Positions 25,001 through 32,763 of a stretch of DNA of 63,291 nt are shown piece by piece. Each line of letters opens with the position of its first letter. The stretch's first letter is position 1. Under the pieces are notes generated by a model. That model was not told the DNA's origin and did no database searches. It saw only the letters and a program-made list of their open reading frames with translations. This DNA is from Kamptonema formosum PCC 10802 (GTDB taxonomy: Bacteria; Cyanobacteriota; Cyanobacteriia; Cyanobacteriales; Oscillatoriaceae): assembly GCF_000332335.1 (NCBI RefSeq), contig NZ_KB235950.1, forward strand, positions 262,027 through 325,317. The letters are read 5' to 3'. The translations under genes and the position numbers were made by a program.

Positions 25001-25193
25001 AGGGGTCTGACCCTACATTAATGAACTCTTCCCCTAACTGGAAACTAAGCGCTTCAAATGCTTGGCTTAGTTCTGAAGCCATCCTGACATCACTCTGACT
25101 GGCTGTCAAAAGCTGGGCGATAGCCAGCCAGCTTGTTGAGGCGTTTGGTTCCGCACCTTCGTGACTCCCTGAGATTCCTTTCATAGCACCCAT
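22026..25193 (-). CDS. Peptidase-containing ABC transporter with cyclic-nucleotide-binding domain, module 2
   Basis: A 1055-aa paralogue of the 9263 gene, started at 25193 because GGGAG lies five bases upstream; a longer ORF reaches 25259. It has an N-terminal CAP_ED-like domain (GRVRLVVFDAERQQEVSA), a variable linker, a C39 peptidase with SSSDCGAAC (Cys near 353), GIHYIAVY and IADPAIG, six membrane segments, and an ABC domain with GRSGSGKST, LSGGQRQR and LVLDEATSSLD. All catalytic residues are present. It should process double-glycine leaders while exporting the mature peptides. Divergence from module 1 is concentrated in the N-terminal domain and linker. Confidence 0.95.
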   Translation of the reverse strand: MGAMKGISGSHEGAEPNASTSWLAIAQLLTASQSDVRMASELSQAFEALSFQLGEEFINVGSDPSAKNTQSQDIQSDFYLVLCGRVRLVVFDAERQQEVSALVLEAGDTFGADALFCHHSLPYRAIAATAVSVARIATGTLQQYLQRLPNLQNHLCSIASKRQSLIFFKTLTELRRCSSLQLEELLPYLTQLRVAAGESLPARTPAEKGRFWLAGGQISHQGEASQPPEIGTSWGYPEATPASWVAATELLVYHLPVEHWQQAHSVAPAHFKLPEGSGNGNRQPAPAPRRHLSAVRESGHLSPAAGADTAEPNKQERAKQSVQPPPVAFAKPASRRFLDFLARYPFIEQQSSSDCGAACLAMISQYWGKRFTLNYLRELANVGRSGASLTGGLAKAAESLGFHAVPVRASLNKLENRKNPWIAHWEGIHYIAVYRCKGDRILIADPAIGRRTISRQEFVAKWSGYALLLDPTDRLQEVESQKISLSRFASALAPYRTLIGQIILASLLIQAFGVVTPLFTQLILDKVVVSKSFSSLNVFALGLVLFGVWSTGLTATRQYLLDYFSNRFDLTLISGFISHTLTLPLKFFESRRVGDIITRVQENQKIQQFLTRQVVLAWLDMLMGAAYMGLMAYYNWQLTVLVLALIPPIAILTLVATPLLRRVSRDVFNEEAGQNSLLVEMLTGVSTVKAAAAEREIRWRWEHQFTSALNARFRGQKLANVLQAAGGSINSLGSAALLWYGATLVIQDQLTIGQFVAFNMMIGKVISPVLAVVNLWDQMQEVSISVERLNDVFEAQPEETPGQQMLSLPRLRGEVRFENVTFSYSPQQERNTLQNISFEARPGQTVAIVGRSGSGKSTLVSLLQILYRPDSGRIQIDGHDIRLVSPQSLRSQMGVVPQECFLFSGTILENITLYRPEFTLEQVTEVAKLAEAHAFIQDMPLGYSTKVGERGSMLSGGQRQRIAIARALLGDPRILVLDEATSSLDTESERRFQQNLERLSRDRTTFIIAHRLSTVRNADSILVLDRGILVEQGTHDQLMARRGLYCHLAQQQLDL

Positions 25194-25799
25194 TTTGACT
25201 CCCACCACACGCTGTACTTTCGTGAAATTATCCCAACTGTTTGTTTCGGCGCAACTCATTTGTGTGAGTTATGGCCGGTGGCTGGCTCCTTTCCAGGGGA
25301 AACCCGCCCGGACTGTAAATTTTTTTGAATGGGCCAAAAGCGCGTTTCTCTGGCTTGGCTAAAGACGGTTTCACCCGAAGATAGGTTCCAGGCGCTTTCC
25401 CTAAAGTTTTCCTACTTAGCATATCTAGAGAGTAGCATTCCGGTTTAAGTTTTTTGGCTCATTTCACGGCTCATTTCACGGCTCATTTCAGGCTGCTCTT
25501 CCTGACCTGCCCAAGCTGTAGCGCGTCTTAATAATTGGGATAGCAGCAGTCCTATTGGGAACGCACATTAATGGCATGGCGCATGGCCCCAGGCGCATGG
25601 CCATTACTGAGCTGTCTGCTGCTATAAAACCTCCGCCGTTAGGGTCCGGGGAGACTGCCCCTACAGTTCTTGTCCCCAGCCGCACCCCCCGGAACAGACG
25701 GGATAAAAAGCACTCTTAAAAGAGTGTTTCTAAAGAAAAGTTAAGCCAAACTCAGTTTCTCACTCCTAGGCGTCCTTAACAATTATTTATGACTGGGCT
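25194..25799. other. Upstream region of ABC transporter 2
   Basis: No gene. Positions about 25200-25420 are homologous to 26035-26262 upstream of the decayed transporter copy. Triplicated TCATTTCACGGC direct repeats lie at about 25458-25490, and GCGCATGGC repeats at about 25572-25600. Confidence 0.65.
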
Positions 25800-26030
25800 C
25801 TAATCTATTGAGATTGAGTGTTTTACTGAGGGGTATGACCCCACATGACTCAGCGCATCCCCTCACTGGAAACTAAGCAGTTCAAATGCTTGGCTTCGTT
25901 CTGAAGGCATTCGGACATCGCTCTCACTGGCTGTCAGGAGCCGCGCGACAGCAAGCCAGCCCCATGAGGCGGTTGGCAGCAATACTGGGGAAAGTCCCGC
26001 ACCTTCCTGACTCGCTAAGTTTCCTTTCAT
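25800..26030 (-). pseudogene. 5' fragment of a third peptidase ABC transporter
   Basis: Starting from an ATG at 26030, the reverse strand reads MKGNLASQEGAG... then LTASESDVRMPSERSQAFE and LLSFQ followed by a TGA. This aligns in frame with the start of the 22026 gene (MKGISGSHEGAEPN..., LTASQSDVRMASELSQAFE, ALSFQL). DNA similarity continues past the stop to about 25806 and upstream to about 26262. The remaining roughly 3 kb of the gene are absent. It is a truncated duplicate left of a further secretion module. Confidence 0.85.
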
Positions 26031-26533
26031 AGCACCGGTTTCACTGGCATCACACCTTCAGTTTTCTGAAAATGTTCCTGACTGTCTGTTTGGGCAAAAT
26101 TCCGTTGCGTGCGTTCTGGCAAGTGGCTGCCTCCCTCCCAGGGGAAACCCGCCCGGACTGTAAATTTTTGTGCGATGGGCCAAAAGCCCGTCTCTCTTGC
26201 TTGAGGAAAGCCGGTTTGTTTTTTTTAGGGACAACTTTCAGGCGCTTTCGCTTCTGTTTACCCACCTACCGGATTAAAAAATAAGTGGACAATCCGAGGT
26301 GTAATTTCAGTTACTTAAAAACCGCTATGTTTAGGTGTTAATTTTCACGGTCAAACCCAGGATATAATTGTTTGATTTTCTCTGAAAAAGGCCAAGTGCT
26401 ATCCGGCAATTTTTGCAGGACAATACCCACTCTTGAAGTGTTGGATTGCGCTCTACATGATTTGTTTTTCTTGAGTGAGGTTAGGGAGCGCAACCGCACC
26501 TCATTCTAGTGAGTTACTCCTGCGTTCTTGTAC

Positions 26534-26598
26534 TAACCGCCTTCAACTTGCATGCCTTCAAAACCGATTTTCTGTTGTTACAAATCGCAAATCAACAT
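26534..26598 (-). pseudogene. Dead double-glycine leader (peptide gene remnant)
   Basis: From an ATG at 26598 the reverse strand reads MLICDL, stop, QQKIGFEGMQVEGG, stop. It has the same 21-codon length as the functional leader MLIRDLSQLEVVSEDKQVEGG at 18120. The GGAGAGTTTT ribosome binding site and the CCCTCTCTATATA upstream block are also shared with that gene. The mature part is gone. Confidence 0.85.
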
Positions 26599-26833
26599 AA
26601 AACTCTCCTTGGCTGCACACAAATTCTTTAATCTGGGGTAAAATTTATTTATCCGCCCTCTCTATATAACCCTAGTTGCTACCTACAGGTCTAACGATCC
26701 ATATCCTCCCTTTTCCCCCTAAAAAAGGGGGCGCTTTGAGATTGTCCCCCCTTTGTTAGGGAGGGCTAGGAGATATCTCGCCGGACTTACTGGGAAGTAG
26801 GAACTTGAGTTATCTATCTTGAGTTATCTATAT

Positions 26834-26885
26834 AGACTAGCTAAGCAAACTCGCCCTGTCTAGAGGCAGTCTGCCAAAATGGCAG
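26834..26885 (-). promoter_or_regulatory. Palindromic promoter of the dead peptide gene
   Basis: CTGCCAAAATGGCAG at 26871-26885 with TAGTCT at 26834-26839, 41.5 bp centre to centre as in array B, and TAGACA as a -35-like box between them. About 150 bp of inserted sequence, including a CCCCCTAAAAAAGGGGG hairpin near 26720, separates it from the dead leader. Confidence 0.5.
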
Positions 26886-27059
26886 AATTGTTTATAAAAT
26901 ATCTAGATGGCTCATCCCGCCTTAGTTTCAGCAATTTTACCTATAAGCAGCGCCAAGAATAGTCCGCCTACTTTATCAAAACGTTCCCCCAGGCATCTGG
27001 CCAGAATTATTCAATTCATCCAGACACAGCTCACTAACCTCGCGCTGTCAATAGGTATT

Positions 27060-27074
27060 CTGCCAAAATGGCAG
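27060..27074 (-). promoter_or_regulatory. TGCCA-N3-TGGCA palindrome, outer copy
   Basis: CTGCCAAAATGGCAG, 189 bp from the copy at 26871, the same period as between 18227 and 18416. The -10 at the expected place has decayed (TGTGTC). Confidence 0.5.
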
Positions 27075-27139
27075 GTTGCGGGGCATAAACGCAAATCTCC
27101 TAATATCCGGTTGAAAGCATATATACAAAACTCGACTGC

Positions 27140-27502
27140 TGGCCGTGTTTTGCGAATTTCATTTAATCGGATAATTTATCAGATAGTTTCGGTTCGAGGA
27201 CGTAGCACAGGCGAGACGCCTGTGCTCCCGCGCCTGTCACTTTGCGCCTGTATTTACATGCCTGTAATTACGCGCCGGTGCTAAATTGCCGGTGCTTTTG
27301 CGCCGGTGCTGACTCGCCGGTGCGGGGAGGGGGTGGGACAGGCGGGAGGCCGGTCCTACGCCTGGAATTTGGTCAGGACGCCATAAATCGCCCAAATGGC
27401 CATAGGGCGGAGGTAGGGGCTGGCGCGAAAGGTGCCGGCGGCTGCGATCGCTTCCGGGGCGCACAATTGCAACCCGCTGTCGCAGACTTGGCGTTCTGAT
27501 TG
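27140..27502 (-). pseudogene. Duplicated 3' end of the GH116 gene
   Basis: The reverse strand of about 27356-27502 reads RQVCDSGLQLCAPEAIAAAG, TFRASPYLRPMAIWAIYG and VLTKFQA followed by a stop. This is a degenerate version of the C-terminus of the GH116 protein at 38201 (RQVYDNGLQFRTPEAITAAG, TFRASLYLRPMAIWAIYG, ILTKFQA). The downstream DNA (27140-27340), including the GGACGTAGCACAGGCG palindromes, also matches 38030-38200. It is an orphan fragment; similarity stops abruptly at about 27500. Confidence 0.8.
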
Positions 27503-27590
27503 CTGTATAATGGTTGCATGAGGCTGCGCAACTGCGACCTTCGCCGCGACCGTCCTTTAGTTATCGTACCCCCATACTTGCTGCATTTCT

Positions 27591-27983
27591 ATGAAAAGGC
27601 TTAAAAACTTTTTTCTTGTTACTGATATTGGATTCATCCTTTATTGGTTAATCACCTTATTTCATTTGCTCCCCGAGAGCTATCTATTTAAAGACTATAA
27701 CAATCCCATCTTAGTCGCATGGAATTGGTCGTTTCTGCCCCTTGATTTGTTGATATCGGCCACGGGCTTTTTTAGCTTGTTTCTCTACACAAAAGGTAGG
27801 AAGAATTGGGATCGAGTGGCGCTCGTATCGTTAATCCTGACCTTTTGCTCTGGCCTTCAAGCAATTTCATTCTGGACGCTTAGAGCTGATTTTGACCTGA
27901 ACTGGTGGCTGCCAAATTTATTTTTACTGCTGTATCCGATGTTCTTTATCCCTCGCTTCATATCAAATAAAATAGGGGAATGA
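27591..27983 (+). CDS. Small membrane protein, YvaD-like
   Basis: A 130-aa hydrophobic protein starting MKRLKNFFLVTDIGFILYWL, with about four membrane segments (residues 8-27, 42-65, 75-97, 105-125). The layout and N-terminus resemble Bacillus YvaD (DUF5360). In Bacillus subtilis yvaD lies next to yvaE, an SMR transporter, and here an SMR gene sits 80 bp away, convergently arranged, which supports the assignment. Codon use is more AT-rich than that of neighbouring genes, suggesting acquisition from elsewhere. No clear ribosome binding site is present. The function of the family is not known to me. Confidence 0.6.
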   Translation: MKRLKNFFLVTDIGFILYWLITLFHLLPESYLFKDYNNPILVAWNWSFLPLDLLISATGFFSLFLYTKGRKNWDRVALVSLILTFCSGLQAISFWTLRADFDLNWWLPNLFLLLYPMFFIPRFISNKIGE

Positions 27984-28063
27984 GACTGTCTCATTCCCCT
28001 TCAGGTAAGGCAAACCGAGCGTGGCACGGGGGTCACGCTTTCGCAGACGCGCCCCAGTTAGTT

Positions 28064-28387
28064 TTAATGGGTTCCGCCACTCAGGTTCAAACCAATCACT
28101 CCTATTATAATCAGTCCGATTGACATTATTTTCAAGGTATTTGCAGGCTCCTTAAACCACAAAATGCCCAGAATTGCGATCAGAGCTGTTCCCAAACCTG
28201 ACCAGATTGCATAAGCGACACTTAAATCGATCCTTTTAAGGGCAATCGTCAGGGAACTGAGACTGAGGACATAGAAGAGGGCCATTAAGATTGAAGGAAA
28301 TATTTCAGTGAAGCCTTTTGAAAATTTCATGCAAGTGGTGCCGGCCACTTCTAGGAGGATTGCCAAAATGAGGGGAATCCAGCGCAT
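28064..28387 (-). CDS. SMR-family small multidrug resistance transporter
   Basis: A 107-aa protein with four membrane helices. It starts MRWIPLILAILLEVAGTTCM, in which the membrane-embedded Glu13 is the proton/substrate-binding residue of EmrE-type transporters, and contains the family segments RIDLSVAYAIWSGLGTALI and LGILWFKEPAN. An AGGAG lies ten bases before the ATG. It would act as a dimer exporting cationic compounds in exchange for protons. It faces the YvaD-like gene and is separated by 345 bp from the DevC gene, so it is not clearly part of the lipid operon. Confidence 0.9.
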   Translation of the reverse strand: MRWIPLILAILLEVAGTTCMKFSKGFTEIFPSILMALFYVLSLSSLTIALKRIDLSVAYAIWSGLGTALIAILGILWFKEPANTLKIMSIGLIIIGVIGLNLSGGTH

Positions 28388-28732
28388 TGAATGTAACTCC
28401 TGTTCAGATAAATGTGGTTGTCAACATGGATTTGGCGAGCGCCAAGAGCGAGAATTCAGCGGTCCTGTACTATGCTGTACTGTAATAGCGGTTTATTTTT
28501 TGGGGCAAGGGCTGCCAGAAAGCGTCCTAGCGGTTGCAGCTCTCCAGCAAGAGCTGCTGACCTGCAAAACCCTGATTTCGGTTGAAACCGCTTGGGTTGC
28601 TTCTACACTGGGCAGCGCCTAAACGGGTCAGGATATATTATAGCCTAAATTTCGCCGCTGCAACTGGCACACCGGCTAAATTGTGAGCAGCAGTTCACCG
28701 GCAAGTCTTCTCGGAGTTGCATTGAGTCAGAA
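28388..28732. other. Intergenic gap
   Basis: No gene supported. It would contain the SMR promoter and the end of the six-gene lipid operon; no clear hairpin terminator was seen. Confidence 0.5.
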
Positions 28733-29899
28733 TTAGAAAAGATCGGCTGGGTCTGCAGAACGCAGTTTAAAGACTGTAAGCGCCCCGGCGATAAAGCACA
28801 TTAAAATGGTCAGGGCGAGTACCCCAGAAGCCCTGAAAACATTCATGGCGATGGGTAATAAAGTTGCTGTGGCAGCCAACCTGTACAAGCCAAAAGATAA
28901 CGCCAATCCAGGAAGATAGCCCAAAACGGCCAAAATCAAGGCTTCTTGTAAAACCACACCCAGAAAGTAGATATCTGCATACCCCATTGCTTTAAGGGTT
29001 GCATATTCAGCTAGGTGAGCGGAGACATCAGTATAAAGGATTTGATATACAATAACAGAGCCAACAATAAATCCCATGATTACGCCCAGGCCAAAGATAA
29101 AGCCAATCGGCGTGCTGCTAGCCCAGTGATCTCGCTCAAAGTCCACAAATTCCTGCTTGGTAAGCACTCTCACGTCCCCCGGCAAGTTAGCCACTAAATT
29201 ATCCCGAATTTTTTTGGCATCTGCCCCAGATTTTAGGGAAATTAAGCCCACCTCTATTTGTTCTGGAGTGCGGCCTTGCAATCGGAATATTTTCCAGAAA
29301 GTCAGGTCACTTGTAATTAAATTTCCGTCAGCTGCAAAAGAACTTCCTAAATCAAATAAACCGCCCACTTTAATTCTGTGGCCGCTCACTTCAGTATAAA
29401 CCGCCTGTCCTTTTTCAATTTTCTCTCCGACCTCAGCCGTGCCAAATTCAGGGCGAGAGTCCCGGTCTAGCAAAACCACATCGGGGATTTTTGTTTGGCC
29501 TATATTTTTCGCAATTCCGGGCAAGTTTAAAACTCGAATGTCGGGATTAAATCCTAAAACTAATAGCGTCCTGTTGCGGCGAGTTTCTGGGTTCCTCCAC
29601 CGAATAAAATCGACGTACAGGGGGCTGGCAGACTTGACCCCATCAAACCCTCTCGCCTGGTACAGGCGACGCCGGTCGAAACTTTCCATATAGGCAATGG
29701 TTTGAGATTGGGGGCTGATTAAAAACAAGTCGGCCTGCAAACTCTTGTGGAGCTTGGTATTGCTTTCATAGAGAGCCGCTTGAAACCCCAATTGCATAAA
29801 CATGAGAATGTCGGCAAAGGCAATGCCGGCCATTGCCATCAGGAGGCGCATTTTTGCGCTGCTCAGTTGCAGCCACGCTAGGGATATTCTGACAGACAT
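28733..29899 (-). CDS. devC: DevC-type ABC transporter permease
   Basis: A 388-aa MacB/FtsX-like permease. One N-terminal membrane segment (LLMAMAGIAFADILMFMQLG) is followed by a large periplasmic domain (about 45-260) and three C-terminal segments. The N-terminus MSVRISLAWLQLSSAKMRLL is characteristic of cyanobacterial DevC. In Anabaena, DevBCA exports heterocyst glycolipids through TolC. It lies 52 bp downstream of the devB-like gene. No ATPase gene (DevA) follows in this window, so the pair must borrow one or use a DevA encoded elsewhere. Confidence 0.9.
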   Translation of the reverse strand: MSVRISLAWLQLSSAKMRLLMAMAGIAFADILMFMQLGFQAALYESNTKLHKSLQADLFLISPQSQTIAYMESFDRRRLYQARGFDGVKSASPLYVDFIRWRNPETRRNRTLLVLGFNPDIRVLNLPGIAKNIGQTKIPDVVLLDRDSRPEFGTAEVGEKIEKGQAVYTEVSGHRIKVGGLFDLGSSFAADGNLITSDLTFWKIFRLQGRTPEQIEVGLISLKSGADAKKIRDNLVANLPGDVRVLTKQEFVDFERDHWASSTPIGFIFGLGVIMGFIVGSVIVYQILYTDVSAHLAEYATLKAMGYADIYFLGVVLQEALILAVLGYLPGLALSFGLYRLAATATLLPIAMNVFRASGVLALTILMCFIAGALTVFKLRSADPADLF

Positions 29900-29951
29900 C
29901 AGCCAAGCCTCTTGAAATCTCTAATGCCGGGTATGGACTTGATGAGAGAGG

Positions 29952-31349
29952 TCAAAGATCAATGACCACCTCTACTTGTAAATTAGTCAGTCCTGCAACT
30001 TGTTTGCTATCTGGTGGGGCGAGCCGGATTTTTACTTCCACCACCCTGACATCCAAGTCGGCGGTTGGGTCGGGATTGAAGATATTCTTTTTGCCAATTT
30101 GCGCCCCAATCTGGGTGACAGTTCCCCGCAATTTACTTGCAAGCGCCAGACTTGTAACAGTGGCCCGCTGCCCGACACGCACTTTAGTAATATCTGTTTC
30201 ATAAACCTCAGCCACCACATACATTTGGTTCGTTTGACCCAGATCGGCAATTCCTCGCTCGCCGACAATTTCTCCAGGTCTAGCGTGAATTTTCAAAATC
30301 TGGCCCGCTACAGGCGAGCGCACATAGGCTAGCTCCAGGTCTGACTGAGCCTGTTTTACTGTAGCGAGGGCACTATCAATCTCCGCTTTCGCTGCTGTCA
30401 CATCCACAGGACGCACTTCAGAAATCTGCTCCAGAGTCGCTTTGGCTTCCTCGATTTGCTGTTGCAGTGTTTCTTCCGTCTCAACCCTAGTAGCTGTCGC
30501 CTCCTCGATTTGCTTTCCACCGGCGGACGAAATCTTGTTGAGGGTGGCTTGCTGTTCGATGAGCTGCTGCTGGCTGGTCGCCACAATCTTGTTGAGGTTG
30601 GCTTGCGCCTCTTTGAGCTGCTCGCTAGCGGTGTCTAGTGTCAGGCGCTTACTGTCAAGCAAAGAAATGGAAATCGCACCTTCTTGGTAGAGCAGCTGGT
30701 AGCGCTCGAACTCCTTTCGAGCATTGCTGGCATCTGCCTCAAGTCGGGCAATCGTTGCCTGTTGAGCGGCAATTTCCCCTTGCAGCTGAGCCTTAAGTCG
30801 GGCAATCGTTGCCTGTTGAGCGGCAATTTCCCCTTGCAGCTGGGCTTTTAGTCGGGCAATAGTGGCTCCTTGAGTTTCTTTTTGTCCTTGCCGCTGGGCG
30901 TTAAGTCGGGCAATAGTTGCCTTTTGAGCGTCAATTTCTCCTGCTTTCGCACCGGCTTCGACTTGTGCCAGACGCGCTCGGGCAACCTTGACTTGTTCTT
31001 GCGCTTTTTCTAAAGCAGCTTGCAGCCGGGTTCGGCTGTCCAGAATGGCAATCACCTGTCCGGATTTAACCCAGTCATTCTCTTTGACAAGCAGCTCAGC
31101 CACTCGGGCACCTTCAGGGGTTGGAGTTGCGGACAGGTGAATAACTTCCCCTTCCGGTTCCAAACGCCCCAAAGCAGCAATCCCAGTCACAGCCGGCGTG
31201 CTGGGAGTTGGGGAGTTACTTTGACTCTGTTGTGCGGTTTGGATATTTGCCAGACTGTAGAAAGCGATGCCGCTGGGAACTAGCGCAGCAGCAATTGATA
31301 AGAGAATCACCCAATGACCTCCTGCTTTTAGGCACAACACATCTTTCAT
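29952..31349 (-). CDS. devB: DevB-type membrane fusion protein
   Basis: A 465-aa HlyD-family adaptor: N-terminal anchor (VILLSIAAALVPSGIAFYSL), lipoyl half (RVAELLVKENDWVKSGQV), a coiled coil with internal repeats of QLQGEIAAQQATIARL, second lipoyl half (VRSPVAGQILKIHARPGEI) and a beta-barrel domain. It is predicted to bridge the DevC permease and an outer-membrane TolC. It comes fifth in the putative lipid operon, 100 bp after the acyltransferase. The repeat units in the coiled coil are nearly identical at DNA level (about 30740-30880), so its length is probably variable. Confidence 0.9.
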   Translation of the reverse strand: MKDVLCLKAGGHWVILLSIAAALVPSGIAFYSLANIQTAQQSQSNSPTPSTPAVTGIAALGRLEPEGEVIHLSATPTPEGARVAELLVKENDWVKSGQVIAILDSRTRLQAALEKAQEQVKVARARLAQVEAGAKAGEIDAQKATIARLNAQRQGQKETQGATIARLKAQLQGEIAAQQATIARLKAQLQGEIAAQQATIARLEADASNARKEFERYQLLYQEGAISISLLDSKRLTLDTASEQLKEAQANLNKIVATSQQQLIEQQATLNKISSAGGKQIEEATATRVETEETLQQQIEEAKATLEQISEVRPVDVTAAKAEIDSALATVKQAQSDLELAYVRSPVAGQILKIHARPGEIVGERGIADLGQTNQMYVVAEVYETDITKVRVGQRATVTSLALASKLRGTVTQIGAQIGKKNIFNPDPTADLDVRVVEVKIRLAPPDSKQVAGLTNLQVEVVIDL

Positions 31350-31449
31350 CTTTAACTCCGGCGCGGCTAGCCAAGCTTAACCTTTTGATCCCCTGTCAAT
31401 TATTTTAGCTGCCTCAGCGCTGTCAGGGCTGCTGGGGAGTGGCTTGAAT

Positions 31450-32709
31450 TTATTTTAACTTTTTTGCAATCGGGCTTGTTCCTTTTGACAGTGGGACTCC
31501 GGGCCGGTTCAAGAACGGACGCTCGGCAAATAAGAAGAAGATATAGGCTGCCGCCAGAATCAGTGGGTTGCCGGCAAGAAGAAGCAAGACAAACTCGCTG
31601 GTGTCTCCTAGATGCAATGGATGCAGCGCGTACTGCCAGATCAATTGTAGCAGGGGGGCGTGAATTAGGTAGAGGCTGTAGGAGAAAGTGCCAATGAATA
31701 CAAGGGGTTTAAAACTTAGAAAATCGCGCAGCCTATTTTCGCCCTGACCACCGGCAGCAACCAGCAAACACAGCGTGGCAAACGCACAAAGCGTATCTAA
31801 GAAAGCAAACCGCGCCTCTGCTGTGTCGAATCCCCACACATAGCAGAAGAAGACTATCAGCAAAGTTAAACCAGCAGCAGCGAAGTGCCAGGGAAAATGC
31901 CGGCGCAGCACTGGCCACAAATCCTGTTGGGAAAACACGATGGTTGCCGCAAGCATTCCCAGCACGAAATGAAAGCACAGCCCTATAAATTGTGGCGGAA
32001 TGTCTCTCACCTGCGCCCGTTCGAGCGAGAGAATAGTCGCGTAGGTAAAAAAGCCTGCAGCAATTGTTGTGCCGGTGCTGCCAAAGCGCCGCCAGCTCAG
32101 TACGAGAGGGGGAAAGCAAAGGTATAGCTGCGATTCTAAGGCAATCGACCAGAAGACATAGTTAATTTCTGTCGCAGCAATCAGGTCCTGCAACATAAAA
32201 AAGTGAGCGAGCAAGCCAACTTGTGTGACTGGCAAGCTGATATCCCACTGCGAGCCCGTCTTTGAATCAATACAAACCCAGATGAGAAATAGTGAGAGCA
32301 ACAGAGCGAAGTAGTAGGGAGGCAGGATGCGCCTCGCACGCCTTTTGAAAAATTCTACTGTGCCGCCGCGCAAAGTGCCATCGCCTCGAATAACCGGCAG
32401 CATCAGGCAAAAGCCTGACAGCACGATAAACACAACTACGGCAAAATGCCCGTAATAGAGCCAGCTGGTTAAGATAAGCGTCACTCCGGTCGGTCGGTCA
32501 CTGTACCCAAAGGGCGGGACAACAGCCGGCCATATTTGATACCAGGTATGGCTGACTAGCACAAACAGAGCAGCGAGAGCCCGCAAGCCGTCCAAAAAGT
32601 CAATATGTTTCCTAATAGATGGTTCTGCAGACGCCACTGCTTGTCCTCCTGCTTTCTCTACCTTTGATAATCTTTTGTAGTAGAAACGAGTGTGAGGCGA
32701 TAGCCTCAC
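31450..32709 (-). CDS. Acyltransferase 3 family membrane protein
   Basis: A 419-aa protein with about ten membrane segments of the OafA/YrhL acyltransferase 3 type. The opening RKHIDFLDGLRALAALFVLVSH holds the conserved Arg and catalytic-region His. GTFSYSLYLIHAPLLQ near residue 345 is the C-terminal family motif. Such enzymes O-acylate sugars or lipids from cytoplasmic acyl donors at the membrane. It lies between the methyltransferase and DevB genes with gaps of under 110 bp, so it may decorate the lipid product before export. The first 40 residues are poorly conserved, so the true start may be further in. Confidence 0.85.
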   Translation of the reverse strand: MRLSPHTRFYYKRLSKVEKAGGQAVASAEPSIRKHIDFLDGLRALAALFVLVSHTWYQIWPAVVPPFGYSDRPTGVTLILTSWLYYGHFAVVVFIVLSGFCLMLPVIRGDGTLRGGTVEFFKRRARRILPPYYFALLLSLFLIWVCIDSKTGSQWDISLPVTQVGLLAHFFMLQDLIAATEINYVFWSIALESQLYLCFPPLVLSWRRFGSTGTTIAAGFFTYATILSLERAQVRDIPPQFIGLCFHFVLGMLAATIVFSQQDLWPVLRRHFPWHFAAAGLTLLIVFFCYVWGFDTAEARFAFLDTLCAFATLCLLVAAGGQGENRLRDFLSFKPLVFIGTFSYSLYLIHAPLLQLIWQYALHPLHLGDTSEFVLLLLAGNPLILAAAYIFFLFAERPFLNRPGVPLSKGTSPIAKKLK

Positions 32710-32763
32710 TGCAAGCTGATTTTACCGACACCTTCTGAACAGATGCCGGTCAGAGCTATCTTT

